A model generated the notes under the pieces. That model was not told the origin of the DNA and searched no databases. It worked only from the letters and a program-made list of their open reading frames with translations. This document shows, in pieces, positions 8,265 through 16,434 of a stretch of 64,000 bases of DNA (position 1 is the first letter of the stretch; each line of letters starts with the position of its first letter). The stretch comes from Phaeodactylibacter xiamenensis (GTDB lineage Bacteria; Bacteroidota; Bacteroidia; Chitinophagales; Saprospiraceae). Where the stretch lies: NCBI RefSeq assembly GCF_000759025.1, contig NZ_JPOS01000018.1, positions 248,001 to 312,000 of the forward strand, in the 5' to 3' direction. The position numbers and the translations under genes were made by a program.

Positions 8265-9113
8265 ATGAAAAGATTAAGTACCCTACTCGCAATCGTCGTT
8301 CTTTCATTTGGCTGTGAAGAAATCCCTCCGGTTATCACTCCGGTCATGCAGGTCGAAAGCATTTGTGATGAACCTGCACCGATCACTGATCAGCAGCGTC
8401 AGGTACTGGTTGAGGAATTCACCGGCGTTCGCTGCGTGAACTGCCCGGCCGGTAGTGCCGCTCTTGAGGAGCTTATCGGACAGCACGGCGACCAATTAGT
8501 TGCAGTATCTATTCATGCCGGTTCTTTTGCACCGCCTTATCCGGAGAGTTTCGATACTTTGCGTACGGCCAAGGGGGAAGAAATCCTAAGCTTTGTAGGA
8601 GAGCCCCTGGGCTACCCTACCGCAGTGGTCAACCGCAAGAAATTTCCCGGTGGTTTCAACCTGCAGTTGCCTCGTAATGGCTGGCCGGGCGCTATCGAAC
8701 AGGAGTTGCAGGAAGACCCGCGCGTCCTGATCGACATCAAAAATAACTACGACGAAGCTACCCGTGAACTGGAAACCTGCGTTACCCTGCAGATGATGGA
8801 CGACCTTAGCGTCGAGGAGTCGGTTTTCCTGACCGTAATGCTCCTGGAAAATAATGTAGTCGACCTTCAGCTTACTCCGGAAAGCTCAGAGCCTGACCCC
8901 AATTACGTGCACAAGCATGTTTTCAGGGATGTGCTCACCAGTGCGGCGGGCAATCTAATTCAGGATGAGGTCACTGCCGGCAGTTTTGTGCAGCAGTCTT
9001 TTGCCATTACCCTTAAGGAAAAATACAAAGCAGACGATTGCTCGATTATCGCTTTTGTCCATTTGGGCGGTGATACGAAAGTGGTCTTGCAGGCGGAAAA
9101 GGAGGGGTGGTAG
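8265..9113 (+). CDS. Omp28-related lipoprotein with thioredoxin-like CxxC
   Basis: 282 residues. The lipobox LSFGC gives a lipidated Cys17. A thioredoxin-like part begins with LVEEFTGVRCVNCPAGS, where Cys57 and Cys60 form a CxxC; the later LGYPTAVVNRKKF fits the cis-Pro region. This is the pattern of Omp28/Omp28-related proteins, first described as an outer membrane lipoprotein of Porphyromonas gingivalis. The C-terminal half (residues 150-280) looks like a beta-sandwich. Function is not established; the CxxC and the nearby TlpA gene point to redox activity or a redox partner. No T9SS sorting domain is seen. Confidence 0.87.
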   Translation: MKRLSTLLAIVVLSFGCEEIPPVITPVMQVESICDEPAPITDQQRQVLVEEFTGVRCVNCPAGSAALEELIGQHGDQLVAVSIHAGSFAPPYPESFDTLRTAKGEEILSFVGEPLGYPTAVVNRKKFPGGFNLQLPRNGWPGAIEQELQEDPRVLIDIKNNYDEATRELETCVTLQMMDDLSVEESVFLTVMLLENNVVDLQLTPESSEPDPNYVHKHVFRDVLTSAAGNLIQDEVTAGSFVQQSFAITLKEKYKADDCSIIAFVHLGGDTKVVLQAEKEGW

Positions 9114-9206
9114 GCTTGTTTTTGCAGAAAATGCTGATAGGAGGAATGCAGCCGGGAAAGACGGTCAAAGCGACTCACGAATAAAAGGACCTACCTGGTG
9201 AGCTGT

Positions 9207-9827
9207 TCAAACCTGCACATACAAATCCCCCACCCTAAACCGCACTACCCCCATCTCCAGCAGCTGCTCCCCATCGTCGTAGTCCGTGCTTTTCCAGCGG
9301 TAGGTATCGGGGATACGCTCGAACAGGGTGACAAAAGGCTGTGCCTGCTCAATGTACAGGATATGGTCCAAGCCGGGTATGGACTTATAGCCTTGTAGCT
9401 TTTCGCCGAAGTCGCGGTTGCGGCTGGAAGGCGATATGACTTCTGCTACCAGCCAGGGGTTGGTGTAAGCATTTTTTCCTTTGGCGTACTCATAAGATGA
9501 GGGTTGTCCTCGCACCACGGAGGCATCGGGGGCATAGGCTTTCTGCAATTCCGGGATATAGATGTGACGGTTGCTGCCATATCGCCCGTAGCCTGGCTTG
9601 TCTCTAAGCTCTACGTACAGGGCACCCAGCAGATTGGCGACAATGCGCTCGTGTTCATCCGTTGCGATACTCATGATAATAATTTCTCCACGCTCGTACT
9701 CTACCGGGTACTCTGCCTTTTCCAACAGCCCCACAAACTCCTCAAAGGTAGCCGGAAACCGTAGTGCTTCCGGCCCTAGCTCTAAGCGTTCGGTATGCGA
9801 GGTTGGTATGCTGACTTCTGTGCTCAT
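9207..9827 (-). CDS. Uma2 family (DUF820) PD-(D/E)XK nuclease-like protein
   Basis: 206 residues. The core shows the Uma2 signature: EERIV-type helix (HERIVANLLGALYVEL), the catalytic Asp in KAYAPDASVV, the Glu in VAEVISPSS, and a following RDFGEKLQGYKSIPGLDHILYI. Uma2 proteins are restriction-endonuclease-like, often numerous in cyanobacteria and Bacteroidota, and their biological role is unknown. The gene stands alone, convergent to the Omp28-like gene, and no methylase or toxin-antitoxin partner is adjacent. All residues expected for a metal-dependent nuclease appear present, but activity is inference. Confidence 0.88.
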   Translation of the reverse strand: MSTEVSIPTSHTERLELGPEALRFPATFEEFVGLLEKAEYPVEYERGEIIIMSIATDEHERIVANLLGALYVELRDKPGYGRYGSNRHIYIPELQKAYAPDASVVRGQPSSYEYAKGKNAYTNPWLVAEVISPSSRNRDFGEKLQGYKSIPGLDHILYIEQAQPFVTLFERIPDTYRWKSTDYDDGEQLLEMGVVRFRVGDLYVQV

Positions 9828-9888
9828 AATTATAAAAATACTAAACTAGACGAGATGTTGCAAGTGGCAGGCTGGAACTTCGTAGCAA

Positions 9889-11001
9889 TCACCCCACCTT
9901 CCGGTAATTCAACACCGCCAACCCATTCACCGCCAGCGCGTAGCCGCCCATCACCGCGATATGCTGACGGATATCCCAGACATCACTACCCTTCAGCAGC
10001 ACCAGCCGCATCACATCCACGAAGTAGGCCACCGGGTTAAAGCGGGTAATGTCCTGCGCCCAGGGCGGCATGCTCTCGATGGGCGTAAACAGGCCGCTCA
10101 TCAGAATGAAGATGATGAGGAAAAACCAGGCAATGAACATGGCTTGTTGCTGCGTCTCCGTCACGGTGCTGATGAGCAGCCCGAAGCCGAGGACGACGAG
10201 CAGGTACAAGCCGGCAAAGCCAAAGATGAGCCATAGGCTGCCCACGAAGGGGATGTGGAAGACCAGCTTGCCCACCACCAGCCCGATCGCCAGCTCCACC
10301 AACGCAATGATCCAAAATGGCAGTAGCTTACCGATGATGAACTCGTGCTTGCGGATGGGGCTCACGTTGATCTGCTCAATAGTACCGATCTCCTTTTCCT
10401 TCACGATGTTCATGCCCGCCAGGAACATGCCCACTAGCGTCACGAGGATTACCAGAATACCGGGCACCATGAAGGTCTGGTAGTTTTGCTCCGGGTTAAA
10501 CCAGTTAGCGGTCTCGATTTGCAGAGCAGCGGGCTGTGCGATCCCACCCCCGTAATTTTGCCGAAAGGCCGCATTGAAATCCCGGATAATCGCATTGGCG
10601 TAAGCCGAAGACAGCCCGGCTTTCACCCCGTTGATGGCATCTACTGCCACCTGCAGCTGACTCCTGCCATCGCGTAGCAGCTGCCGCTGAAAGTCAGGGG
10701 GGATTTCCAGGTAAAGATCGGCCTCGCCCTGTTGTATCTCATTTGATGCAATCTTGCCTGAAGCGGAGGCGCCAGTCAGGATGAAGTGCTCAGAAGCCTC
10801 AAATTGCCCTACGAGCTGCCGGGACGCCTGCGAGTGGTCCAGGTCCACGATGTGCAGCTTGACGTTATCCACCTCGTAGTCGGCAGCGAAAGCCAGCACC
10901 AGCAGCTGTATGACCGGCATGAGGAAAATCAGCGGCAGCATCACCCGATGGCGGAAGATTTGCCGGAATTCTTTCTGTACGATGTAGGGTACGGTTTTCA
11001 T
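9889..11001 (-). CDS. ABC-2 type transporter permease (YbhR-like)
   Basis: 370 residues. One N-terminal membrane segment (MLPLIFLMPVIQLLVLAFA), a long periplasmic region of about 150 residues, then five hydrophobic segments. The cytoplasmic loop MNIVKEKEIGTIEQINVSP is the hallmark of ABC-2 permeases of the YhhJ/YbhR/YbhS type. It is the last gene of the efflux operon and its start overlaps the stop of the preceding permease by four bases (ATGA), suggesting translational coupling and a heterodimeric permease. Together with the ATPases, HlyD and TolC proteins it would form a drug or cation export channel across both membranes. Confidence 0.93.
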   Translation of the reverse strand: MKTVPYIVQKEFRQIFRHRVMLPLIFLMPVIQLLVLAFAADYEVDNVKLHIVDLDHSQASRQLVGQFEASEHFILTGASASGKIASNEIQQGEADLYLEIPPDFQRQLLRDGRSQLQVAVDAINGVKAGLSSAYANAIIRDFNAAFRQNYGGGIAQPAALQIETANWFNPEQNYQTFMVPGILVILVTLVGMFLAGMNIVKEKEIGTIEQINVSPIRKHEFIIGKLLPFWIIALVELAIGLVVGKLVFHIPFVGSLWLIFGFAGLYLLVVLGFGLLISTVTETQQQAMFIAWFFLIIFILMSGLFTPIESMPPWAQDITRFNPVAYFVDVMRLVLLKGSDVWDIRQHIAVMGGYALAVNGLAVLNYRKVG

Positions 11002-12113
11002 GCGAGTCGGATATTAAAGCTGCGCACGCTCAGCGCAATGAAAAATACAGTCATGCCCAGCAGGATAAGCGTCTCCTGCCAGACCAGTTCCATCCCACCG
11101 CCTTTGAGCATCACATCCTTCAGAATGATGATGAACCACTTGGCGGGGATGATATTGCTGATTACCTGAAGGGGAAGAGGCATCGACTCAATCGGGAAGA
11201 TGAAACCGGACAGCAAAATCGTCGGCAGCATCAGCACCATCAGGCTGAAGAGCATAGCCACCTGCTGACTGTCGGTGCGGGTGGAAATGAGGATGCCGAG
11301 CGACAGGGCCGTAAGCACAAACAAAAAGCACTCCAGCCAGAGCAGGGCATAATTACCCCGGATTGGCATGCCGAAGACTTCCGTTCCCAGCAGTAGAATC
11401 ACTGCGGTATTGGCCAGTGCAAGCAAGATATACGGGATGACCTTACCGATTACAATGAGCGGGGGCGGCAGGGGCGAGGCGAGCAATACTTCCATCGTCC
11501 CCACCTCTTTTTCGCGGGTAATAGCGATGGAAGTCATCATAGCGGAGACCAGCATGAGGATGACCGTCATTACGCCGGGCACGAACATAAATACGCTCTT
11601 GAGCCCGGCGTTGTACAGCATCCGCACTTCGGTCTGTATGACCATAGGCTGCTGCTGCAGGGGTTGTTGCTCCTGCAAAAAATCGCCGATGATGGCTGAG
11701 GCGTAGTTGGATAAAGTCGTAGCGGTATTAGGGTCTGTGCCATCGGCAATGAGCTGTAGGCTCCCCGGAAGGCCCCGGGCGGTTTCCTCCCCAAACTTAG
11801 GCGGCAGGACCACTGCCATTTTGATGCTGCCCGCCCGGAAAGCCTCCTCTATTTCCTGTGTGCTGTGCAGGGGTAAAGCCAGGGTGAAGTATTCGGAGGC
11901 ACTCAGGCGCTGCGTGAGGCGCTGGCTTTGGTCATTCTGTGCATAGTCGAGCACGCCGATGTCCGCATTTTTAATCTCGTTGCTGATGGCAAAGCCAAAG
12001 AGCAGCACGAGCACCGCCGGCATGCCCAGCAGAATGAGCAGGGTCCGCCGGTCCCGCAGGATGTGGTAAAACTCCTTGCGGATGAAGATGGACAGCTTTT
12101 TGTTCGTACCCAT
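10998..12113 (-). CDS. ABC-2 type transporter permease (YbhS-like)
   Basis: 371 residues from the ATG at 12113. The open frame continues to 12215, but the extra residues are merely a translation of the repeat lying there (the hexapeptide YVPMCL occurs twice), so the shorter start is preferred. Features are an N-terminal helix in RRTLLILLGMPAVLVLLFGFA, a periplasmic domain, MTSIAITREKEVGTMEVLLASPLPP as the coupling loop, and further membrane helices. It would pair with the following permease. The gap of 255 bases to the ATPase gene upstream in the transcript is occupied by repeats. Confidence 0.93.
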   Translation of the reverse strand: MGTNKKLSIFIRKEFYHILRDRRTLLILLGMPAVLVLLFGFAISNEIKNADIGVLDYAQNDQSQRLTQRLSASEYFTLALPLHSTQEIEEAFRAGSIKMAVVLPPKFGEETARGLPGSLQLIADGTDPNTATTLSNYASAIIGDFLQEQQPLQQQPMVIQTEVRMLYNAGLKSVFMFVPGVMTVILMLVSAMMTSIAITREKEVGTMEVLLASPLPPPLIVIGKVIPYILLALANTAVILLLGTEVFGMPIRGNYALLWLECFLFVLTALSLGILISTRTDSQQVAMLFSLMVLMLPTILLSGFIFPIESMPLPLQVISNIIPAKWFIIILKDVMLKGGGMELVWQETLILLGMTVFFIALSVRSFNIRLA

Positions 12114-12153
12114 TGGGTTGATTTTAAAAAATTTGTAGTCTTGTTTCCTTTTT

Positions 12154-12210
12154 AAACACATAGGCACATAGCTCTTTTTGCCCGGGTTGCCTAAACACAT
12201 AGGCACATAG
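12154..12210. repeat. Two direct copies of an 18-bp repeat (AAACACATAGGCACATAG)
   Basis: Identical 18-mers at 12154-12171 and 12193-12210, the second followed by a further partial ACACATAG. They sit directly upstream of the permease start and in the opposite orientation to the copies at 12312-12378. Confidence 0.8.
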
Positions 12211-12311
12211 GACACATAGTCTTTTACTCGCTGCTTTGTATACCCATGTTCGCTACTCCCTCCCCACTGTATCTACACTTCCTCCTATCTATTTCCCCAC
12301 ATCCCGCGCCC

Positions 12312-12378
12312 CTATATGCCTATGTGTTTCAACCCAACACTGCACACTCACTATATGCCCCTATGTGCCTATGTGTTT
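12312..12378. repeat. Two inverted copies of the same 18-bp repeat
   Basis: CTATGTGCCTATGTGTTT is exact at 12361-12378 and has one mismatch at 12312-12329; the related CTATATGCCC lies at 12351. The copy at 12361-12378 overlaps the 3' end of the ABC ATPase gene and supplies its last two codons and its TAG stop. Confidence 0.8.
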
Positions 12379-13106
12379 CCCCCCCCCGGCCGCGTCAGCC
12401 GTAAAAACACCTCATTCATCGTCTCCACGCCGAAGGAAGCCTTCATCGCCTGCGGGGTGTCAAGTGCCGCAATCCGCCCTTCCACCATAATGGACACCCG
12501 GTTGCAGTACTCCGCCTCATCCATGTAGTGGGTAGTGACGAAGACGGTAGTGCCCTCATTCGCCGTTTTGTAGATCATCTCCCAGAACTGCCGCCGTGTC
12601 ACCGGGTCTACGCCACCAGTGGGCTCATCCAGAAAGACGATAGCGGGCCGGTGCAGGATGGCAATGGAAAAGGCCAGCTTTTGCCGCCACCCCAGCGGAA
12701 TACCGGACACCAGGCTATTCGCAAATTCCGACATGCCAAGCTCTTCGATCAGCCGGTCGGCTTCCTGCCGCACCTGCTTGCGGGGCAGCCCGTAGATACC
12801 GCCGTAGAAGCGGATGTTCTCCCGCACCTTCAGGTCTTCGTAGAGTGAAAATTTCTGGCTCATGTAGCCAATGCGGCGCTTGATCTGCTCAGGCTCGCGG
12901 TAGACATCGTAGCCGGCTACCATTGCCTCGCCTTCCGTAGGGCGCGACAGCCCGGTAAGCATGCGCATGGCCGTAGTCTTGCCCGCTCCGTTGGCACCGA
13001 GAAAGCCGAAGATTTCTCCTTTGTCCACTTCGAAAGAGATGGCGTCCACAGCAGTGAAGTCACCGAATCGCTTGGTTAGATTGTTGGCAGTGATGGCGTG
13101 GTTCAT
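12369..13106 (-). CDS. ABC transporter ATP-binding protein (second YbhF-like half)
   Basis: 245 residues, one nucleotide-binding domain. Walker A is GANGAGKTT near residue 36, the Q-loop is YMSQKFSLYEDL, and the Walker B/D-loop is AIVFLDEPTGGVDPVTRR. The signature motif is replaced by SGIPLGWRQKL instead of LSGGxxQ, as is usual in the C-terminal half of YbhF-type tandem ATPases. The start overlaps the stop of the other ATPase gene by four bases. In E. coli YbhF both domains are one polypeptide; here they are separate genes. The C-terminus (GGGNT) is encoded by the repeat at 12361-12378. Confidence 0.93.
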   Translation of the reverse strand: MNHAITANNLTKRFGDFTAVDAISFEVDKGEIFGFLGANGAGKTTAMRMLTGLSRPTEGEAMVAGYDVYREPEQIKRRIGYMSQKFSLYEDLKVRENIRFYGGIYGLPRKQVRQEADRLIEELGMSEFANSLVSGIPLGWRQKLAFSIAILHRPAIVFLDEPTGGVDPVTRRQFWEMIYKTANEGTTVFVTTHYMDEAEYCNRVSIMVEGRIAALDTPQAMKASFGVETMNEVFLRLTRPGGGNT

Positions 13107-14002
13107 ACCTGGCTTTTTTCCATGAAAATATCTTCGATAGTGGGCATAGCCTGCTTAATTTCGATATCCGCATGCCCCCTGTCCAGCAGGTAGCCGTGGA
13201 TCAGCTCAGGCCAAACCACCGACTTCAGGCTAAGATGCACGTACTCGCCGAAGGGGAATACGGTATGGGCCGGTTCGAACTGCCGCAGGTCCTGAATGAG
13301 TTGGTAAATATTCGCTGTTTTGACGGCCAGCAACGGTTTGTCGTAGCTGTTGACAATACTATCTGGCTCATCTACCTGCAGAATGGCACCGTCCTGCATG
13401 AGCGCTACGCGGTCGCACAGGCTCGCTTCGTCCATGTAGGGCGTGGAGACGAGGATGGTGATGTTTTTGGCCTTGAGCCGCTGCAGCATTTCCCAGAATT
13501 CCTGACGGGAGACAGGGTCTACGCCGGTGGTGGGCTCATCGAGCAGGAGCACCGTGGGCTTGTGGATCAGCGCACAGCATAGGGCGAGCTTTTGCTTCAT
13601 GCCTCCGGACAGCTTGCCCGCCCGCCGGTCTTTAAAGGGCTCCAACTGCACGTAAATATCCCGGATGAGCTCGTAGTTTTCCTCGATCGTAGTGCCGAAG
13701 ATGGTCGCAAAGAAGGTCAGGTTCTCTTCTACCGTCAGGTCCTGATAGAGGGAGAAGCGGCCCGGCATATACCCGATGCTCCGGCGGATGGCGCGGTAGT
13801 CTGCGACCACATCTTTGTGATCAAGCTGCGCGCTGCCCTCATCTGCCAGCAAGAGCGTAGCCAGGATGCGGATGAGCGTGGTCTTGCCTGCCCCGTCCGG
13901 CCCAATGAGCCCGAAGAGTTCGCCGGGCTGTACCTGCAGGTTGATGCCGCGCAGGGCAGGGGTGGTGCCGTAGGACTTGCGGAGATTTTGGGTTTGGATC
14001 AT
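13103..14002 (-). CDS. ABC transporter ATP-binding protein (first YbhF-like half)
   Basis: 299 residues. It has Walker A GPDGAGKTT, Q-loop MPGRFSLYQDLTV, an intact signature KLSGGMKQKLALCCALIHKP and Walker B TVLLLDEPTTGVDPVSRQ with an H-loop replaced by STPYMDEA (Pro-Tyr in place of the usual His), then a C-terminal extension of about 80 residues. That loss of the switch His together with the degenerate signature of the partner suggests an asymmetric heterodimer with one fully competent site; this is inference. The gene overlaps the second ATPase gene and is separated from hlyD by a 208-base repeat-filled gap. Confidence 0.93.
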   Translation of the reverse strand: MIQTQNLRKSYGTTPALRGINLQVQPGELFGLIGPDGAGKTTLIRILATLLLADEGSAQLDHKDVVADYRAIRRSIGYMPGRFSLYQDLTVEENLTFFATIFGTTIEENYELIRDIYVQLEPFKDRRAGKLSGGMKQKLALCCALIHKPTVLLLDEPTTGVDPVSRQEFWEMLQRLKAKNITILVSTPYMDEASLCDRVALMQDGAILQVDEPDSIVNSYDKPLLAVKTANIYQLIQDLRQFEPAHTVFPFGEYVHLSLKSVVWPELIHGYLLDRGHADIEIKQAMPTIEDIFMEKSQV

Positions 14003-14058
14003 GATGGTTGTTTTTTAAGACTTGACAAGGGCTTTGGGGGGCTGGGGAAACTTATCAA

Positions 14059-14214
14059 GTCAGGCGTTACACTACTAGACATTTTTCAAAAGGGATTAAT
14101 TTTTTCAGCCTCCGCACGCCCCCTAGCCCCCTAAAGGCGGGAACTACAGCCCGCAAAAATCAATCCCTTTTACTCATGAAATCCAGTTTGTCTAGTGGTT
14201 TGGTCAGGCGTTAC
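14059..14214. mobile_element. MITE-like palindromic insertion with 12-bp direct repeats
   Basis: The 12-mer GTCAGGCGTTAC occurs at 14059-14070 and 14203-14214 and looks like a target-site duplication; the second copy contains the hlyD stop codon. Between them the ends are inverted: ACTACTAGACA at 14071-14081 against TGTCTAGTGGT at 14189-14199, one mismatch, and AAAAGGGATTAATTTTT against AAAAATCAATCCCTTTT, one mismatch. The middle carries CCCCCTAGCCCCCTAAAGG. No reading frame is present, so any transposase must act in trans. Confidence 0.65.
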
Positions 14215-15119
14215 TGTTGGCTGTTTTGGAAAACCACTTCTCCCGGCATACCCATCTTCAGGCGGCCGTCATTTTTCACTTTCACCTTAAAGGCGTAAAC
14301 GAGGTTGACCCGCTCTTCTTTGGTCTGCACGGTTTTAGGCGTGAATTCCGCTTCATCGGCAATCCAACTGATAGTACCCGAGAGGCTGCGGTTGCTTTCC
14401 GCATCCTGATCAACAAGGACGGTGACTTCCTGCCCCAGTTTCAGCTCCGGCAATTGGGCACCGCTGACGTAGGCGCGCAGTTCCAGTTCTTCCAGGGGCG
14501 CGATGGTGTAGAGAGGCTTGCCGGCGGCAGTCATCTCGTAGGGCTCCGCCAGCTGCAGCAGGACGGTGCCTGATACGGGATTGTAGATGTAGCTGCGGCG
14601 GATTTGTTCTTCCACCACCTCAATCTGCGCCTCGATGGGAGCAATTTCGGACAAAATACCCCGGTTGGCCGTTTGGCTTTGGGCGCGGATGGCATCAATT
14701 TCCTTATCAATCACTTCGAGCTGCCCCTGCAGGTCATCGAGTTGCTTAGCGGGCGCCGCCTTGTCAGCGATGAGCGCCTTGAGCCGGCGCTCTTCCCGGA
14801 GCAGGTTTTGCTTGCGCTCCTGCAGTACGCGCACCTGAGGTTCTGCATCCTGTGTTTTGCCGGTCACAGCACGGATCTTTGCCCGGAGCTGTTCGCGCTG
14901 CAGGTGCAACAAGGTGGTGTCAATTAAGCCCACAAGCTCACCGGCTTTGAGCTGCTGCCCTTCTTCCACATCGAATTGGATAAGCTTGCCGCTGGCTTCC
15001 GCCGAAATGATGACTTCACGGGCTTCGAACTTGCCGTAGGCGTCGGAGGTGGCCTCGTTGTCCTGACAGGCGGCCAGGGGCAGGAGGGCCAGCAGGTAGA
15101 TGATTATTTTGGTATTCAT
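14211..15119 (-). CDS. HlyD-family periplasmic adaptor lipoprotein (YbhG/YhiI-like)
   Basis: 302 residues. The lipobox LPLAAC gives a lipidated Cys18. There is a biotinyl-lipoyl-like half (VIISAEASGKLIQFDVEEGQ), a coiled-coil hairpin from about 70 to 165 rich in Leu, Glu, Arg and Gln, the second lipoyl half (IYNPVSGTVLLQL) and a beta-barrel domain ending in RLKMGMPGEVVF. Membrane fusion proteins of this type connect the ABC-2 permeases to a TolC channel. The start lies two bases behind the tolC stop, so translation is probably coupled. The stop codon lies inside one copy of the direct repeat described at 14059-14214 and the C-terminus appears intact. Confidence 0.93.
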   Translation of the reverse strand: MNTKIIIYLLALLPLAACQDNEATSDAYGKFEAREVIISAEASGKLIQFDVEEGQQLKAGELVGLIDTTLLHLQREQLRAKIRAVTGKTQDAEPQVRVLQERKQNLLREERRLKALIADKAAPAKQLDDLQGQLEVIDKEIDAIRAQSQTANRGILSEIAPIEAQIEVVEEQIRRSYIYNPVSGTVLLQLAEPYEMTAAGKPLYTIAPLEELELRAYVSGAQLPELKLGQEVTVLVDQDAESNRSLSGTISWIADEAEFTPKTVQTKEERVNLVYAFKVKVKNDGRLKMGMPGEVVFQNSQQ

Positions 15120-15121
15120 AT

Positions 15122-16390
15122 TCAGAGTATTCCTTTGAGGGTGAGTAATTGGATGTACAGTTGCTGCTTTTGGAGGCGGTACTGCTCCACCTGCAGTTGC
15201 GCCTGCCGTACGGCTGCCGATTGGGTGATGTAATCGGCGGCCACAGCGGTGCCTTCACGGAGCTGCGCGTCGATTTGCTGCAGCACTTCTTCCTGAAGCT
15301 GTATGATGTCCTGGCCTTGCGCTATGAGTGGGTCAATTGCAGCCATTTCTGTACGGATTTGCACTTCCTGCCGCTCAATTTGTGTGGTGAAAGCCGCCTG
15401 CCGCTGACCAATCATCTCCCGCTGCAGGCTCAGCAATTGCCGGCTGCGGTCGGCCTTTCCCCAGTCTACAAAGTTCCAGGAAAAGCGGACGCCGCCCATG
15501 GCGAAGGGGCTCAGGCTGTTGTCGAAAAAGTTGAGCGGATTGGGCGCGCCAAAGCCCGCCTGCAGGAAAGCCCCAACAGTAGGCCGCTGATCGGCTTCTA
15601 TGCCCAATAAGCCCGCCATGAGCTGCTGCTGTTGCTGCTCGAACAGCTTTAGTTCCGGACGTTGCAAATCAGACGGCAGCATTTCGGCAGCGGGGGCAGG
15701 CAGTTCAAATTCCACACCTTCCGGAACGTCCTGCCCGAGGAGTACCGCGAGCCCTCCCCTCAGTGCGTCCGTCTTGCTTTTGACCTGGATTATTTCCGAC
15801 TGCAGCCGGAGTTGTTCTGCCTGCAAACGACTGAGCTCACCCGGCAGCAGGACACCATGCTCCACGCCGGCTTCTACCTGTGAGATCCGGCCCTGCAGCT
15901 GTTCCAGCCCGCTTTCCAGAATGTGCATCCGCTCCCGCTGCAGCAGTATGCCAAAGACGTATTGATTGACCTGAGCTTTGAGCGGTTCGAGCTCTACTTC
16001 CAACTGCGCTTCCGATACAGCCAGCTGCGCTGCTTCTGCTTCCAGTTTGGCCTCAATGCGCCCGCCATCGTAGAGACTGTACTGTGCATCGGCTGTGGTC
16101 TGAAACCGATAGAGCGGCAGGTCAAGGCCCGCGCCGCCCGGAATGGGCAGCTCAAAGGGGAATTCCACCACCTCGCTCTGCAGACTCGCCTGCGCATTCC
16201 AGCTGATCTGCGGCAGGCGCGCCTTATCGATTTGCTCTTGCCGCAGTGTGCTTGCCGAGCGCAGCAATCCGGCCTGTTGCGAGAGTGGGTGGGCTTGTTC
16301 AGCCATGCTGTAGGCTTGCTCAAGCTGGATGGGCTCCTGAGCCCGAGCCGGCAAGGCCAGAAGCAAGCATAAAAAAGGCAGGTATCTCAT
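15122..16390 (-). CDS. TolC-family outer membrane efflux protein
   Basis: 422 residues, signal peptide MRYLPFLCLLLALPARAQ, then two repeats of the outer membrane efflux protein domain: long helices with the SxAxxQxxxA heptad style (LEQAYSMAEQAHPLSQQAG) and short strands such as YSLYDGGRIEAKLEAEAAQL and RFSWNFVDWGKADRSRQLL, which are the typical barrel-helix junctions with the conserved (Y/W)-x-(D/G)-G element. It would form the trimeric outer membrane duct for the ABC exporter. The gene is the first structural gene of the operon and has its own probable promoter with an operator-like palindrome. Confidence 0.93.
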   Translation of the reverse strand: MRYLPFLCLLLALPARAQEPIQLEQAYSMAEQAHPLSQQAGLLRSASTLRQEQIDKARLPQISWNAQASLQSEVVEFPFELPIPGGAGLDLPLYRFQTTADAQYSLYDGGRIEAKLEAEAAQLAVSEAQLEVELEPLKAQVNQYVFGILLQRERMHILESGLEQLQGRISQVEAGVEHGVLLPGELSRLQAEQLRLQSEIIQVKSKTDALRGGLAVLLGQDVPEGVEFELPAPAAEMLPSDLQRPELKLFEQQQQQLMAGLLGIEADQRPTVGAFLQAGFGAPNPLNFFDNSLSPFAMGGVRFSWNFVDWGKADRSRQLLSLQREMIGQRQAAFTTQIERQEVQIRTEMAAIDPLIAQGQDIIQLQEEVLQQIDAQLREGTAVAADYITQSAAVRQAQLQVEQYRLQKQQLYIQLLTLKGIL

Positions 16391-16396
16391 ATTTTT

Positions 16397-16428
16397 AAAA
16401 TTTAACCATTTGGGTAAACTGAGTCCAA
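16397..16428 (-). promoter_or_regulatory. tolC promoter with TetR operator-like palindrome
   Basis: On the minus strand TTG (16426-16428) and TAAATTTT (16397-16404) are 21 bases apart. The palindrome TTAACCATTTGGGTAA at 16402-16417 overlaps the -7 box, in the same relation as the operator at the tetR promoter and with similar half-sites. Confidence 0.55.
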
Positions 16429-16434
16429 AAAAAA

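Noticed and set aside
7381-8307. 308-codon open frame on the minus strand
   Set aside because: It lies fully opposite the DUF6029 gene; no signal peptide, no conserved motif, and the plus-strand frame has clear barrel features.
12114-12215. N-terminal extension of the YbhS-like permease
   Set aside because: The extra residues are only a translation of the 18-bp repeats and precede a normal ABC-2 permease start.
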